A stretch of 51,473 bases of DNA, taken from positions 1-51,473 of the forward strand of contig RDXI01000001.1 in assembly GCA_004292795.1 (NCBI GenBank), written 5' to 3'. Source of the DNA: Bacteroidota bacterium (GTDB taxonomy: Bacteria; Bacteroidota; Bacteroidia; Cytophagales; Microscillaceae). Positions 1-9,708 of the stretch are shown piece after piece. Position 1 is the stretch's first letter, and the number at the start of each line of letters is the position of its first letter. The position numbers were made by a program, and so were the translations under genes. A model generated the notes under the pieces. That model was not told where the DNA came from, ran no database searches, and saw only the letters and a list, made by a program, of their open reading frames with translations.

Positions 1-206
1 GCCGCAATGCCTATCATATTTGCCTCTGCAATTCCCACCTGCACAAAGCGTTCGGGAAATTCTTTAGCGAAAGCGTCCATTTTTAATGAACCTGTGAGGT
101 CTGCACAAAGTGCTACCACGTTGGGGTTTGCCTTGCCTACCTCCAACAGTCCAGCTCCAAAGCCAGAACGTGTGTCTTGTTTTCCGAGAACAGGGTATTT
201 CTTCAT
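1..206 (-). CDS. Transketolase C-terminal subunit, partial at window edge
   Basis: The minus strand from an ATG at 204-206 stays open to the window edge and encodes the first 68 residues of a split-type transketolase C-terminal subunit. The N-terminus starts [17 protein letters not shown], followed by [11 protein letters not shown] and [13 protein letters not shown], which match the pyrimidine-binding domain of transketolases. In Bacteroidota the enzyme is often split into an N-terminal thiamine diphosphate-binding subunit and this half. It transfers two-carbon units between sugar phosphates in the pentose phosphate pathway. The rest lies outside the window. One GTAGGCAAG copy (132-140) encodes the V-G-K of the LLEVGKANP segment. 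Confidence 0.85.
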   Translation of the reverse strand, partial: MKKYPVLGKQDTRSGFGAGLLEVGKANPNVVALCADLTGSLKMDAFAKEFPERFVQVGIAEANMIGIA

Positions 207-267
207 CGTCTGAGCAACTTTTTTTTGCAAAAATAATAAAAAAGTCGAGATAAGCAAATTGCCTTGC

Positions 268-3200
268 CTACATCTTTATTCCCATGACCAAAATGTCGTC
301 TGTTTGTTTGTTGCCATTTTGCCATGTGTCGAGTTCTTTCTCAATGATAGCGCGTTGTTCGCTCATGGGCAAGGTGTGAATACGTGTCAGCAATTCACGG
401 AAACGCCTTGTACCATATTTTCGGTCTTCGCCTCCTGCTACTGCCCCGCCAAATTGGTCAGGAAATCCATCAGAGAACATATAAAAAATATCGCCTTCTT
501 CATACGTTATAGTCTGCGTTTCAAACACTTTCTTTTGAATTTGTACGCCTCCAATGGGATATTTCGCGCCTTTGTATTCGGTAAGTTGTCCGTTTCTGTA
601 ATGATACAAAGGATTTTTCGCCCCTGAAAATTCTACTGTGTTGTTCAGCGAGTCAATCACTATCAACGCCATGTCCATACCATCGCGGGCTTGTTGATTG
701 CCCTCTTGTTTGAGGTACATTTTCACATTTTTGTCCAAACGCTCCAATATTTTGTGCGCCTTGTCTATTTTTTCCTCTACCACAATGGCAGTCAATAAGT
801 CATTGCCTATCACAGTCATAAACGCGCCCGGTACGCCATGCCCTGTGCAATCCACAACTGCCAAGACTGATTTTATATCTGTAAAACCACTAAAAACGGA
901 AGTAAGTTTGCCATCGCGGTCTTTTTCCATTGCATAAATGGGTTCGGGTACAGTTTCAGCGTACCAATAAAAATCGCCTGAAACAATGTCGCGGGGCTTG
1001 TAAAAAATAAAACTGTCTGTAAAATTGCTCTCTATTTCTTGCGCTTTAGGCAAGATTGCCTGCTGGATACGGCTCGCATAGCGGATACTATCCGAAATTT
1101 TGCGGTACGCACTTTCTATCTGCTCGGTCTTTTGTTCTACGTCTTTCAATATCAGGGCTTTCGAAAAGGCAGTAACAGCATGTTCCTTGAAACGCTCCAA
1201 TTTTTTCAAATCGCTTTGTGGAACGCTTTGAAAGCCTTTGGCATTGTCGAAGAAAATAACGCCTTCTACGCGCTCTTGGGTTCGAATGAGCAAGGCAAGC
1301 GAAGACTTAGGGCGGTAATTGATAGGCACAAGTCGTTTCAAATAGAGGGCGGGCATCAACACAAAAATATCTTCGTCCACCTGCTCGCCTGCGTTGCAAT
1401 AATCTATGACATCTTGGGGAGGAAAGATAAGTTTAGGCGGAATGGTGTCCTCGTAGCCTATCACACTAACCGCTACATAGCCTTCTTTTTCAGGATTGTA
1501 TAACAAGAAAATGCCTGCATTGGCTTGTGGAAAGAGCAAAAGTCCTTGCTCCAAAAGCGTTTTGAGTACATTCTCAAATTTTACTTCTTGGTTGATAACG
1601 CGCACAATGTTGTCAATCGTTTTTAGCTCTTCGGCTTGTTGATTGATTTCTTGGTATTGCTCTCTGATGGTCGCGGTGCTGTCCGTTACGGCTTTTTGCA
1701 AGGTAAGTTGCCTTTGCTCCAACACACGCACACGAGTCGAGTAGGCAATGTATGCCAACACAACCAACAACACGAAGCCCGTTATCCAAAACCACCACGT
1801 TTGATAAAAATAGGGCTGTATATAAAATGTCAGCACTACACCTTCTGTATTCCACAAACCATCATTGTTGGAGGCTTGCACAATAAATTTGTAGTTGCCC
1901 GGAGGCAAGTTTGTATAATACGCATTGTGTTGGTTCTTGCCTTCTATCCAATTTTCGCTGAAGCCATCGCCTACCAAGCGGAAACGGTACTGATTGCGAT
2001 TGGGCGCGAGAAAACTAAGCGCGGTAAAATCTATCTCGAATTTGCTTGTGCCAGCAGGCAAGCTTATAGGCTCTTTCACATTGTATTCTTTGTTGTCTGC
2101 TGTAAAGCCTTTGATGACCACGCGGGGCTTTTGCGGATTGGTGCGCACAAATGTTGGGGTAATAATGGCTACGCCTGACGTGGTGGGATACCAAAGATTG
2201 CCACGCCCATCACGCATCACAGAAGGGTGTGAAGAACCCGCACAATCGGAACTTTTCATACCATCTTCTTCTTGGTACAGCGTACAAACGATTTTGTCTG
2301 AAGGCTGTATTTTCTTGCCTACTTTTTTATCCAAAAAGGCTTCCAAATCCTTTTTATTTGTCCAAAAAACGCCACTGTTGCAACTGAACCAAAGCCTTCC
2401 CAACTCGTCTTCTATGATGCTATGCACTGCGTCATTGGCAAGCCCTTCTTTGGCATACACACTTGCGAACTTGCCTTTTTTGTAGCGCGTCAAGCCGTTT
2501 TTCGTGCCTATCCAAATCGTACCTTGTTTATCCTCATACAGGCAAAAAACAAGGTCGTTGGCGAGTCCGTGTTTGCTATCAAAAAAATCTATTTTTTTGT
2601 TCTTGCGCAATACATTCAAGCCCGCGCCATCTGTACCCGCCCAAATATTTTCTTGGCTATCCTCCAGCACGCACATGATAGAGTTGTCGGACAAACCTGT
2701 CAAGCGGTCATACGTATCAAAACGGTTATTTTTGAAATGCCCTAAACCATTGCGCGTTGCAATCCACATCGAGCTGTCCTTGCCTTGAATGATAGCTCGG
2801 CAAACATTGTGAGGCAAGCCATCTTCGTGGGTATATTTGCGAATGGGCGGGTTGGTGGCTTTTTCTGACAAGGCTATCACATTTAGCCCTCCGCCGTAAG
2901 TAGCGAGCCAAATATCGCCTTTTTTGTCCTGCACGATAGAGCGCACATAATTATTATTCAGTCCATGCGCAGTCGTAAAAGTATAGGTTTGCCCAAATTT
3001 GATGTAATTTACGCCTCCGCTTACAGTCCCAACCCACACTCCGCCATCGCGGTCTTGATACACACAATTCGTAACATTATCGCTCAAACCTTCCAAAACA
3101 CCTATGTTCGTAAATTTGCCATCACGCAAACGGTTCAGCCCACCGCGATTCATTCCAATCCAAAGGCTACCTTCGTGGTCTTCGAAAATTTCTGTGATGC

Positions 3201-4140
3201 TGTTGGCGTTTAGCCCTTCTTTAGTTGTGAATTTGTGGATAATAGGGCGCATATAGCCCAAATGTTGCTCTATGATTCGGTGCAAGCCTCCGCTTTGCGT
3301 GCCAATCCAAAGCGTGCCTTTGCTATCAATGAACAATTTTGTGATGTATTCATCGAGCAAGCCCTCGCCTACTCGAAAGGTTTCGAAATGATTAAGAGCT
3401 TCGTTCCAACGCACCAAACCGCCTTGCGTGCCGAGCCAAAGGTTGCCCAATTCGTCTTCGGCTATAGCAGTGATGTATTTGTTCATCAATACTATGCGGT
3501 TTCGGGTGTAGTCTTCAAATTTACCATTTTTGTACTTGGCAAGCCCGCGAGAAGTGCCTATCCACATGCCGCCACCCGTTGCTCTCATGTTTGCCATAGC
3601 CGTTATTTCTTTGGAAGGCAAGCCATCGCGTGTGCTGTAGGTTTTGAACTTGCCTGCTTGATAGCGCGTCAAGCCTTGTTTGGTAGCGAGCCACAGGGCT
3701 TTGTCTTCGTCCTCGTGTATTTCTGTAACAGTATTGGTAGGCAAGCCATCTTCGGTTGTAAAGGTTTTGAACTTGCCTTTGCTGTAGCGCGTCAGCCCGC
3801 CGTTGTTTGTGCCTATCCAAAGATTTTGCTGGCTATCTTCGAACACCTCCCACACACCGCTTGACTTCAATTCATTGACATTCAGGGTATTGTAGGTATG
3901 AAATTCTGAACCATCAAACCGCGCCAAGCCTTCGTAGGTTGCAATCCAAAGATAGCCTTCTTTGCTTTGTGTAATGGCAAAAACGCTGTTTTGGGGCAGT
4001 CCTTGATTTTTTTGCCAACTGTCGCACTGATATTGAGAAATGGCTTTTTGGGGAGAAAGACCTGTATATGTCGATTGCGCCCAAGCCTTGCCTGCCCAAA
4101 GGCAACAAAAGCAAAAAAGTAGATAGCGCATAAGTTTCAT
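268..4140 (-). CDS. Two-component-propeller sensor with Y_Y_Y, GAF-like and SpoIIE phosphatase domains
   Basis: This 1290-residue protein has a signal peptide (residues 1-21, ending AWAQ). About a dozen or more regulator-propeller repeats of the type SIxED..GxLWIGT..GL follow to about residue 690. Next come a Y_Y_Y domain (about 697-760), one membrane helix (about 778-800), a coiled coil, a GAF-like region (about 845-985) and a C-terminal SpoIIE/PP2C phosphatase (about 1017-1290). The phosphatase carries [22 protein letters not shown] and DGMDMALI metal-binding motifs. It probably senses a ligand in the periplasm and dephosphorylates an anti-sigma antagonist or similar protein inside. It is the last of three minus-strand signalling genes. 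Its TAG stop (268-270) lies inside a GTAGGCAAG copy. Confidence 0.9.
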   Translation of the reverse strand: MKLMRYLLFCFCCLWAGKAWAQSTYTGLSPQKAISQYQCDSWQKNQGLPQNSVFAITQSKEGYLWIATYEGLARFDGSEFHTYNTLNVNELKSSGVWEVFEDSQQNLWIGTNNGGLTRYSKGKFKTFTTEDGLPTNTVTEIHEDEDKALWLATKQGLTRYQAGKFKTYSTRDGLPSKEITAMANMRATGGGMWIGTSRGLAKYKNGKFEDYTRNRIVLMNKYITAIAEDELGNLWLGTQGGLVRWNEALNHFETFRVGEGLLDEYITKLFIDSKGTLWIGTQSGGLHRIIEQHLGYMRPIIHKFTTKEGLNANSITEIFEDHEGSLWIGMNRGGLNRLRDGKFTNIGVLEGLSDNVTNCVYQDRDGGVWVGTVSGGVNYIKFGQTYTFTTAHGLNNNYVRSIVQDKKGDIWLATYGGGLNVIALSEKATNPPIRKYTHEDGLPHNVCRAIIQGKDSSMWIATRNGLGHFKNNRFDTYDRLTGLSDNSIMCVLEDSQENIWAGTDGAGLNVLRKNKKIDFFDSKHGLANDLVFCLYEDKQGTIWIGTKNGLTRYKKGKFASVYAKEGLANDAVHSIIEDELGRLWFSCNSGVFWTNKKDLEAFLDKKVGKKIQPSDKIVCTLYQEEDGMKSSDCAGSSHPSVMRDGRGNLWYPTTSGVAIITPTFVRTNPQKPRVVIKGFTADNKEYNVKEPISLPAGTSKFEIDFTALSFLAPNRNQYRFRLVGDGFSENWIEGKNQHNAYYTNLPPGNYKFIVQASNNDGLWNTEGVVLTFYIQPYFYQTWWFWITGFVLLVVLAYIAYSTRVRVLEQRQLTLQKAVTDSTATIREQYQEINQQAEELKTIDNIVRVINQEVKFENVLKTLLEQGLLLFPQANAGIFLLYNPEKEGYVAVSVIGYEDTIPPKLIFPPQDVIDYCNAGEQVDEDIFVLMPALYLKRLVPINYRPKSSLALLIRTQERVEGVIFFDNAKGFQSVPQSDLKKLERFKEHAVTAFSKALILKDVEQKTEQIESAYRKISDSIRYASRIQQAILPKAQEIESNFTDSFIFYKPRDIVSGDFYWYAETVPEPIYAMEKDRDGKLTSVFSGFTDIKSVLAVVDCTGHGVPGAFMTVIGNDLLTAIVVEEKIDKAHKILERLDKNVKMYLKQEGNQQARDGMDMALIVIDSLNNTVEFSGAKNPLYHYRNGQLTEYKGAKYPIGGVQIQKKVFETQTITYEEGDIFYMFSDGFPDQFGGAVAGGEDRKYGTRRFRELLTRIHTLPMSEQRAIIEKELDTWQNGNKQTDDILVMGIKM

Positions 4141-4215
4141 AACAGTGTCAGGGGTAAGACTTTATCAGGCTTCAAAAATACGTAAAAATTGAAAACAAGC
4201 CCGCAAATTCTTTTC

Positions 4216-4258
4216 CAAAGATAGTTTTTTTCATATAAAAAGCTGTCTTTTATCTTTG
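4216..4258 (-). promoter_or_regulatory. Bacteroidota -7 element within an inverted repeat
   Basis: CAAAGATA at 4216-4223 reads TATCTTTG on the minus strand, fitting TAnnTTTG, and faces the 4140 gene about 76 bases away. A second TATCTTTG on the plus strand at 4251-4258 makes an inverted pair resembling the perfect one at 40843-40880. No plus-strand gene starts next to it. Confidence 0.45.
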
Positions 4259-4297
4259 AAGGCTTGTTTTGGAGCAAAAAAAGCAGGCAAGTTGCGT

Positions 4298-6232
4298 TTA
4301 ATAAGGTACAGGCGCGTGTTTTGGAACAGTGAAATAAAAACTACTGCCCTTGCCTACAGTGCTTTCCACCCAAATCGTCCCACCATTTTTTTCTACAAAA
4401 TCTCGGCAAAGCGTAAGCCCTAAGCCTGTTCCTTTCTCGCCTGCCGTACCGCGTTGCGAAATATGCCCTTCGCCAAAAAGAGTAGGCAAGACTTCAGGTG
4501 CAATGCCTGTGCCTGTATCCTGCACGCAAATAGTCACCATTTTTTCATTTTCTGTTATCGTAAAAGTGATGGTGTCATTTCCTTTACAAAATTTCAGCCC
4601 ATTGCTCAACAAATTACGCACTACAAGGTCTATCATATCCATATCCGCATAAATGCGTATGGAATGTTGCAAGGTATTGACCACAGTAATATTCTTTTTT
4701 TGGGCAACTTGTTCGTACAGTTCTAAGTTATTCTCAATCACAGGACGCAAGTCAAACGTTTGAGGCTTCAGCATCTCGCCTCCCAACTGCGACAATGCCC
4801 AACGGAACAAGTTGTCCAACAAATCGGAAGCGTGTGTAAGGCTTTGTTTGATGCCACCCGCCACAAATTGAAAGTCCTCTGGCGTTAGCCCGCCTGCTTC
4901 CAAAATAGGCAAGATGCCCTTGATTTGGTTGATAGGCGTTTTGAGGTCGTGTCCAATGATAGATAATAAGCGGTCTTTTAGCGCATTGACATCTCGCAAA
5001 TATTCGGCTTGCGCTTCCAATTCTGCATTTTGGCTTTCTATCTCTACCTTTTGTTCTGATATGACGTGATTGGCGTGCAAAATCCGTTTCTGGTTTCTAT
5101 ACAACACCACGACCAATATAGATACAAACAAAAAAGCAGTAATAGATATATATGTGTATATGCGTTGTTCGTATAGTTTCTTTTGTTGCTCGGTTTTTAA
5201 TTGATTGGCTTTTTTGTCATATTCATATTGGGCTTGTAATTGATACGATTTGTGCGTGTTTTCTCTGTTTACAAGGCTATCATAACTTTCTTTGAAAAGT
5301 TTGTAGTTTTGTAAGGCAAGTTCGGGCTTGCCCATAGCCTCATAGACTTGGCTCAAAATTTCGTATCCTTTGTGAATAGTGGCTTTTTTGTTTAATTTTT
5401 TACTTATTTCAAAACTTTTTTGCGCATATTGTAAAGCCTTGTTATATGCTTTTTTGGCTATTTCGCATCTGGCAAGGTTGTAAGAAACTTCCGACTCCAT
5501 GTCTTCATCTCCTATTTCTTGTGTGAGTTTGAAAGATTTTTCTAAGTAATAAAGTGCCGTGTCTATCTTATTCAACACAAAAAACTCGTAGCCAATGTTG
5601 TCATAATTGTAGGCAAGCCCTTGTTTATCGTTATATTTTTCGTTGATTTTCAAGGCTTTAAAGTGATATTCGAGGGCTTTTTGCGATTCCTTCATAGTGC
5701 TGTAGGTACTCCCTATGTTGTTGAGCGCAGTCGAACTCCCTGCTTCGTCCCTGATTTCTTCGCGAATACGCAATACTTTGAAGTGAAATTCAAGGGCTTT
5801 TTTGGTCTGCTTTTGTTCGCTATACACCAATGCCAAATTGTTATAGCAAGAGGCGATTGTTTTGGGGTGTTTGATTTCTTCGGCTATATGCAAGGCTTCG
5901 AACAAATGTTCGGTGGCTTTGATATAATCACCTGCACCATAATAATAAATACCCAAATCTTGCAAAGCGCGTGAAATTCCCTTCTTGTAGCCTGCATTTT
6001 CGGCAACACCTTTGGATAGTACGGCTAATATGCGCATCGAGTCGGGCTTTATGGCATCATAAGCGTAGGCGAGTTCGTGTAAGGTATTGATATAATTAGT
6101 ATCTTTTTCATATACTTGGTTTTGTTTTAGTTTGTGTATCGCTTTATACAAGCTGTCCAATCTTTGCCGTTGCGCCACGAGGGGCGAAGCAAAGAAAAAG
6201 AGCAACCCTACAAAGCATATTGTCTTTTTCAT
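4298..6232 (-). CDS. TPR-containing sensor histidine kinase
   Basis: The protein has 644 residues. A signal peptide (1-20) is followed by about six to seven tetratricopeptide repeats (about 60-340), recognisable by motifs such as ASCYNNLALVY and TALNNIGSTY. One membrane helix (about 360-380) and a coiled coil lead to a HisKA domain with HDLKTP (His428 is the predicted phosphorylation site) and an HATPase domain with NLLSNGLKFC, DTGTGIAP and GTGLGL boxes. This layout is typical of Bacteroidota TPR histidine kinases that sense through periplasmic TPRs. It sits between a single-domain response regulator (90 bases upstream) and the propeller phosphatase downstream, all on one strand. I infer one signalling operon. 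Confidence 0.92.
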   Translation of the reverse strand: MKKTICFVGLLFFFASPLVAQRQRLDSLYKAIHKLKQNQVYEKDTNYINTLHELAYAYDAIKPDSMRILAVLSKGVAENAGYKKGISRALQDLGIYYYGAGDYIKATEHLFEALHIAEEIKHPKTIASCYNNLALVYSEQKQTKKALEFHFKVLRIREEIRDEAGSSTALNNIGSTYSTMKESQKALEYHFKALKINEKYNDKQGLAYNYDNIGYEFFVLNKIDTALYYLEKSFKLTQEIGDEDMESEVSYNLARCEIAKKAYNKALQYAQKSFEISKKLNKKATIHKGYEILSQVYEAMGKPELALQNYKLFKESYDSLVNRENTHKSYQLQAQYEYDKKANQLKTEQQKKLYEQRIYTYISITAFLFVSILVVVLYRNQKRILHANHVISEQKVEIESQNAELEAQAEYLRDVNALKDRLLSIIGHDLKTPINQIKGILPILEAGGLTPEDFQFVAGGIKQSLTHASDLLDNLFRWALSQLGGEMLKPQTFDLRPVIENNLELYEQVAQKKNITVVNTLQHSIRIYADMDMIDLVVRNLLSNGLKFCKGNDTITFTITENEKMVTICVQDTGTGIAPEVLPTLFGEGHISQRGTAGEKGTGLGLTLCRDFVEKNGGTIWVESTVGKGSSFYFTVPKHAPVPY

Positions 6233-6321
6233 AAAAATACATGGTTAAAAAAAACTAATAGCACAGCACCTTTGCAGGCAAAGGAATTGTGCTATTCGGT
6301 CAAGGTGCATGGCACAGGTTT

Positions 6322-6741
6322 CTATGCCACCATAAGTTCTTTTATCTCTTGCAATCTGCCTAATTCTATGGGTTTGATGATATGTCCTATCACTTCGGGG
6401 TGTTCAGCGTGTTTGGGTATCTCCTTCTCGTTGGGCGTGCTGGAGGTTACCACTACGCGCACTTGCCTGCTCTCATGAAGCATAATTTGCTTAAACTCTT
6501 TGAGGAACTGCCACCCATCTATCAAAGGCATATACAAGTCCAAGAATATCAAATCAGGGAGCTTATCTTGTTTTTGCACAATGTCTTGCAGGATTTTCAG
6601 CGCGTCTAGGGCTTTGGTAAAGCTACGCACACGAATATTGGAGTCGTATCGTTCTAAGGTTTTCGCCCCAATCAATACATCTATCTCATTATCGTCGATA
6701 ATCCATATTTCGTCTATGTTTATGAGGGTGGTCGTGGTCAT
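6322..6741 (-). CDS. Single-domain response regulator (CheY-like)
   Basis: The protein is a 139-residue receiver domain with no output domain. The acidic pocket is D16/D17 (IIDDNE), the phospho-acceptor is D68 (FLDLYMP), the conserved hydroxyl residue lies in VVTSST, and the lysine is in HIIKP. Without an output domain it probably passes phosphate or binds a partner protein. The adjacent TPR histidine kinase is the likely partner, because the two genes are on the same strand and only 90 bases apart. A Bacteroidota -7 element lies about 43 bases upstream of its ATG. Confidence 0.93.
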   Translation of the reverse strand: MTTTTLINIDEIWIIDDNEIDVLIGAKTLERYDSNIRVRSFTKALDALKILQDIVQKQDKLPDLIFLDLYMPLIDGWQFLKEFKQIMLHESRQVRVVVTSSTPNEKEIPKHAEHPEVIGHIIKPIELGRLQEIKELMVA

Positions 6742-6783
6742 AATCTTAGTAGAAAAGTGTACTCAAATTAAAAAAATTATATG

Positions 6784-6791
6784 CAAAGTTA
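6784..6791 (-). promoter_or_regulatory. -7 promoter element TAACTTTG
   Basis: On the minus strand this reads TAACTTTG, fitting TAnnTTTG, and lies about 43 bases before the response-regulator start at 6741. It probably drives the three-gene signalling block. No clear -33 TTTG was found. Confidence 0.5.
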
Positions 6792-7002
6792 TGCAAAAAT
6801 CATGAAATTTTGCGTAGTTATAAGAAAATTTAGTAAATTTGGAACGAGAATGTTGAACCTTCTGCTTTGTTCTTTTGTTTTAAAATTGAAAAAGTACAAT
6901 AAAAAACGGTTTATTTACATTTTTATATTAGAAAAATCCAAAACCATTGAAAAACCATTGTAACCCCTCTTTTATACATCTATCATTCAAACCCCTCAGC
7001 GT

Positions 7003-7248
7003 ATGAACAAGCAACAAATCAAAACCATAGAAGCTGAAATTGAGCAACTCTCCCAACAACGTGCTACCCTGTTCAATGAATGGATAAGCACTGTGAAGCA
7101 AAACGACAGAGATGCCGAACTCTATGGACAGGACAAACCTGAGCAAGTGGAGAAAGCCAACGCCCTTTTGATACAGCAGCGGCAAATCAATCAAAAAATT
7201 ATGCAACTTTTGGCAAAATTGGACAATATTGTCCTCAAAACGGTATAA
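7003..7248 (+). CDS. Small coiled-coil protein of unknown function
   Basis: An 81-residue, highly polar protein rich in Gln, Glu and Lys. Heptad-like spacing at both ends (EAEIEQLSQQ and LLIQQRQINQKI) suggests two helices that pair as a hairpin or dimer. It has no signal peptide, membrane segment or cysteine. It starts at an ATG after an AT-rich stretch and ends before a strong terminator at 7313-7345 shared with the gene opposite. I do not recognise the family. It is called real because of its clean composition, plausible start and stand-alone position. Confidence 0.6.
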   Translation: MNKQQIKTIEAEIEQLSQQRATLFNEWISTVKQNDRDAELYGQDKPEQVEKANALLIQQRQINQKIMQLLAKLDNIVLKTV

Positions 7249-7312
7249 TTTTTTGAAATTTCTATAATGGCTGTATGACAGCTTACCTACTCTATAACCA
7301 GCTTATTCTAAA

Positions 7313-7345
7313 AAAAGCCGTTCTCTGTGCAAGAGAACGGCTTTT
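7313..7345. terminator. Bidirectional terminator hairpin
   Basis: A 14-base perfect stem with a GTGCA loop, flanked by an A run and a T run, lies between the convergent genes ending at 7248 and 7374. It can end transcription from both sides. Confidence 0.85.
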
Positions 7346-7373
7346 CTGTTATGTTTATCAAAAAGTGGGACGC

Positions 7374-7844
7374 TTAGTCGTCATCACCATCATCTTCGAG
7401 TTCTTCGCCACTGTTTTTCATGGGCTTGCCTTTAGCTTTTCTGCGTGCTTCTACACGCGCCTTTTGAGCCGCTTTTACTGCTTCCCACTTGGTTTTTTGG
7501 TCGCCAGTAAGGAGGGCTTCTATTTTGCTTACGCGGTCTTTGTTTACAGCCTTGCGTTTTTCGGCAATCGCTTTCTTGTCCGCGCCTGCTGTTTTGGCTT
7601 GTGCGCGAAGTTCGTCTTGTTGTTTAGCGGCTTCCAAGTTGATGGCATACACTTGAGATTTTTGGTCGGCAGATAGCCCCAATTTTTTCTCCAAGTGATT
7701 GGTGTGGGCAGTAGCGCGTTCTTCGGCGGTACGGTCTTTCATGTTGCCATTGCCTTTACCGTTGCCCTTTCCTTTGCCTTGCGCGAAGGCTACAGTCATC
7801 ATGCTCAAGCACAAAGCGAGCGTCAAAAGAATTTTAGTTTTCAT
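7374..7844 (-). CDS. Secreted DUF4890-like protein, copy A
   Basis: A 156-residue protein with a signal peptide (1-20, ending AFAQ), a basic Gly/Lys/Asn stretch, a helical core (AEERATAHTNHLEKKLGLSA, then residues from DQKSQVYAINLEAAK onward) and an acidic tail (EELEDDGDDD). The core resembles DUF4890, a Bacteroidota family reminiscent of CpxP/Spy periplasmic chaperones; the function is not established. I chose the ATG at 7842-7844 because it gives a clean signal peptide identical to that of the paralogue next door. An upstream in-frame start adds 28 residues that overlap the promoter. This is one half of a tandem duplication. Confidence 0.85.
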   Translation of the reverse strand: MKTKILLTLALCLSMMTVAFAQGKGKGNGKGNGNMKDRTAEERATAHTNHLEKKLGLSADQKSQVYAINLEAAKQQDELRAQAKTAGADKKAIAEKRKAVNKDRVSKIEALLTGDQKTKWEAVKAAQKARVEARRKAKGKPMKNSGEELEDDGDDD

Positions 7845-7897
7845 AAGATTGAGGAATAATGTGAAAAAAGAATGTTCATTAGTTTTTATTATGCAAA

Positions 7898-7929
7898 CAA
7901 AGGTAAGCGGTCTTTTTGAAACTTCCAAA
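7898..7929 (-). promoter_or_regulatory. Complete Bacteroidota promoter, TTTG-N20-TACCTTTG
   Basis: On the minus strand, TTTG (7926-7929) and TACCTTTG (7898-7905) are separated by 20 bases, the expected spacing for the primary sigma factor of Bacteroidota. It lies 54 bases before the ATG at 7844 and so gives DUF4890 copy A its own promoter. Confidence 0.75.
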
Positions 7930-7943
7930 TGCCTTTGAGCAGT

Positions 7944-8414
7944 TTAGTCGTTGTCATCATCATTATCGTCAGAGTCGTTGGCGGGTTTGCCTTTTTCCTT
8001 GCTCTTTCCTTTGCCATTGGCGGCACGGCGTTCTTCAGCACGTTTCTTTTGTTCAGCTTTGATGGCTTCCCACTTCGTTTTTTGCTCGGCTGTGAGTGTG
8101 GCTTCTATCTTGGTAACTCGTCCTGTGTTGTTGGCTTTGCGCTCCGCGTGGATAGCCTTCTTGTCCGCGCCTGCGGTTTTGGCTTTGGCGTGCAGTTCTT
8201 CGTTTTTCTTGATAGCATCAAGATTGATGGAATAGATTTGCTTTTTTTGGTCAGCCGACAGTCCGAGTTGCTTCTCTAAGCGGTTGGTTTGTGCAGTGGC
8301 GCGTTCTTCGGGGGTACGGTCTTTTTTCTCGATGTTGCCTCTGCCTTTTTGCGCAAATGCGGTGGTCATCATACTCAAGCACAAGGCGAGTGTCAAAAGA
8401 ATTTTGGTTTTCAT
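7944..8414 (-). CDS. Secreted DUF4890-like protein, copy B
   Basis: A 156-residue paralogue of the neighbouring gene, with the same length, an almost identical signal peptide (1-20, ending AFAQ), the same helical core (KLGLSADQK in A, QLGLSADQK in B) and an acidic tail (DSDDNDDDND). The first 48 coding bases of the pair are nearly identical in DNA, while the linker after the signal peptide has diverged. That fits a fairly recent duplication or gene conversion. It is probably periplasmic. A CpxP/Spy-like role is only a family analogy. Confidence 0.85.
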   Translation of the reverse strand: MKTKILLTLALCLSMMTTAFAQKGRGNIEKKDRTPEERATAQTNRLEKQLGLSADQKKQIYSINLDAIKKNEELHAKAKTAGADKKAIHAERKANNTGRVTKIEATLTAEQKTKWEAIKAEQKKRAEERRAANGKGKSKEKGKPANDSDDNDDDND

Positions 8415-8466
8415 ACGATTGAAAATAAAGAATAAAAAGATTATTGATTGTTTTTTGATGTTTAGA

Positions 8467-8474
8467 CAAAGGTA
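8467..8474 (-). promoter_or_regulatory. -7 promoter element TACCTTTG
   Basis: The element lies on the minus strand, 53 bases before DUF4890 copy B. It is the same octamer at the same distance as before copy A, so the duplication included the promoter. No clear -33 TTTG is seen here. Confidence 0.55.
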
Positions 8475-8603
8475 AGTCTTTTTGGTTTAATCTCCTAAGG
8501 TTCATTAACAGGTGCTTAACTTCTATGCGGAAAATATGATAGTTTTGGCGTGTATTTCAAATTTTTTGAAATGCACTCATTTTAGGCTAACTTTACCCCC
8601 GCT

Positions 8604-9686
8604 ATGAAGAAAAAGCACGCCCTTTTTTTGTTTCCATACCCTTCTGATACTGCCGCGTCCCAACGTTTTAGGTTCGAGCAATACTTGGCTTGCCTACCCG
8701 ACCACGATTGGGAATACGACAAGCAGTCTTTCCTAAGCCAACAAACTTGGGGCATTTTGTATCAAAAAGGCAAGCACTTATCGAAGATGTTGGGCATCTT
8801 GGCGGGCTTTTGGAGGCGTTTTTGGCTTTTGTTTAGGCTCTATCGCTATGATGTGGTGTTTATCCACAGGGAGGCAAGCCCCTTAGGTCCGCCTATTTTC
8901 GAGTGGATTATTACCAAAGTTTGGCGTAAGCGGGTGGTGTTTGATTTTGATGATGCGATATGGTTGCCCAATACTTCTGAACAAAATGCGTGGGTGGCGT
9001 GGTTGAAATTTCATAGCAAAACAAACCTCATTTGCCGTTGGGCGTGGAAGGTAAGTGCGGGGAACGATTATTTGTGCAACTATGCGCGTACTTTCAACCC
9101 AAAAGTTGTGCTAAACCCCACGACTATAGACACGCAAAATATGCACAATCGTCTGCGCCCACATAATAATCCTGAAGAAAAATTGGTGATAGGCTGGACA
9201 GGTACTCATTCCACGTTGAAATATCTCGATGAACTCGTGCCTATCCTGCAAAATTTAGAAAAACGCTATGATTTTGAGTTTTTGGTTATTGCTGATAAAG
9301 CTCCCGATTTTGATTTGAAGTCTTTGCGCTTTGTGGCGTGGGATAAGGCTACAGAGATAACCGACCTCCTTCGTATGCACGTGGGCGTGATGCCTCTCGT
9401 GGCGGATAAATGGGCGGAAGGCAAGTGCGGTTTTAAGGCATTGCAATATATGGCATTGGGGATTCCCGCGCTTGTGTCGCCTGTGGGCGTAAATACAAAA
9501 ATCGTGGACAATGAAGTGAATGGCTATATTTGCGACTCGCCTGCCGCATGGGAGCAAGCCTTAGAAAAACTATTGCAAAATCCTACGCTTCGCGCTGACA
9601 TGGGCAAGCAGGCAAGGCACAAAATCGAAACCGCTTATTCGGTTCGAGCCAATACGCGCAATTTTTTGGATTTGTTGGAAAAGTAG
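8604..9686 (+). CDS. Group 1 (GT4-type) glycosyltransferase
   Basis: A 360-residue cytoplasmic enzyme with a two-lobed GT-B layout. The N-terminal lobe has FLFPYPSD and FIHREASP. The C-terminal lobe begins with VIGWTGTHSTLKYL and contains GKCGFKALQYMALGIPALVS, the nucleotide-sugar binding region of GT4 enzymes, then EVNGYICDS. It probably adds a sugar to a lipid-linked glycan or surface polysaccharide; the substrate cannot be read. No other polysaccharide genes are nearby. The TAG stop codon (9684-9686) is part of a GTAGGCAAG copy that forms half of an inverted pair. Confidence 0.85.
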   Translation: MKKKHALFLFPYPSDTAASQRFRFEQYLACLPDHDWEYDKQSFLSQQTWGILYQKGKHLSKMLGILAGFWRRFWLLFRLYRYDVVFIHREASPLGPPIFEWIITKVWRKRVVFDFDDAIWLPNTSEQNAWVAWLKFHSKTNLICRWAWKVSAGNDYLCNYARTFNPKVVLNPTTIDTQNMHNRLRPHNNPEEKLVIGWTGTHSTLKYLDELVPILQNLEKRYDFEFLVIADKAPDFDLKSLRFVAWDKATEITDLLRMHVGVMPLVADKWAEGKCGFKALQYMALGIPALVSPVGVNTKIVDNEVNGYICDSPAAWEQALEKLLQNPTLRADMGKQARHKIETAYSVRANTRNFLDLLEK

Positions 9687-9708
9687 GCAAGCTATATGCC
9701 TTGCCTAC
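9683..9708. terminator. Inverted 9-mer pair between convergent genes
   Basis: GTAGGCAAG (9683-9691), 8 bases, then CTTGCCTAC (9700-9708). The two arms supply the TAG stop codons of both flanking convergent genes (9684-9686 plus strand, 9705-9707 minus strand). There is no T run, so it may be a weak or factor-dependent terminator. Confidence 0.6.

Noticed and set aside
7-213. Plus-strand open frame at the left edge
   Set aside because: It is antisense to a clear transketolase subunit reading from 206 out of the window.
6781-6963. Short plus-strand frame in the AT-rich gap before the small coiled-coil gene
   Set aside because: It is a low-complexity Lys/Phe/Ile translation overlapping the response-regulator promoter; it looks like chance.
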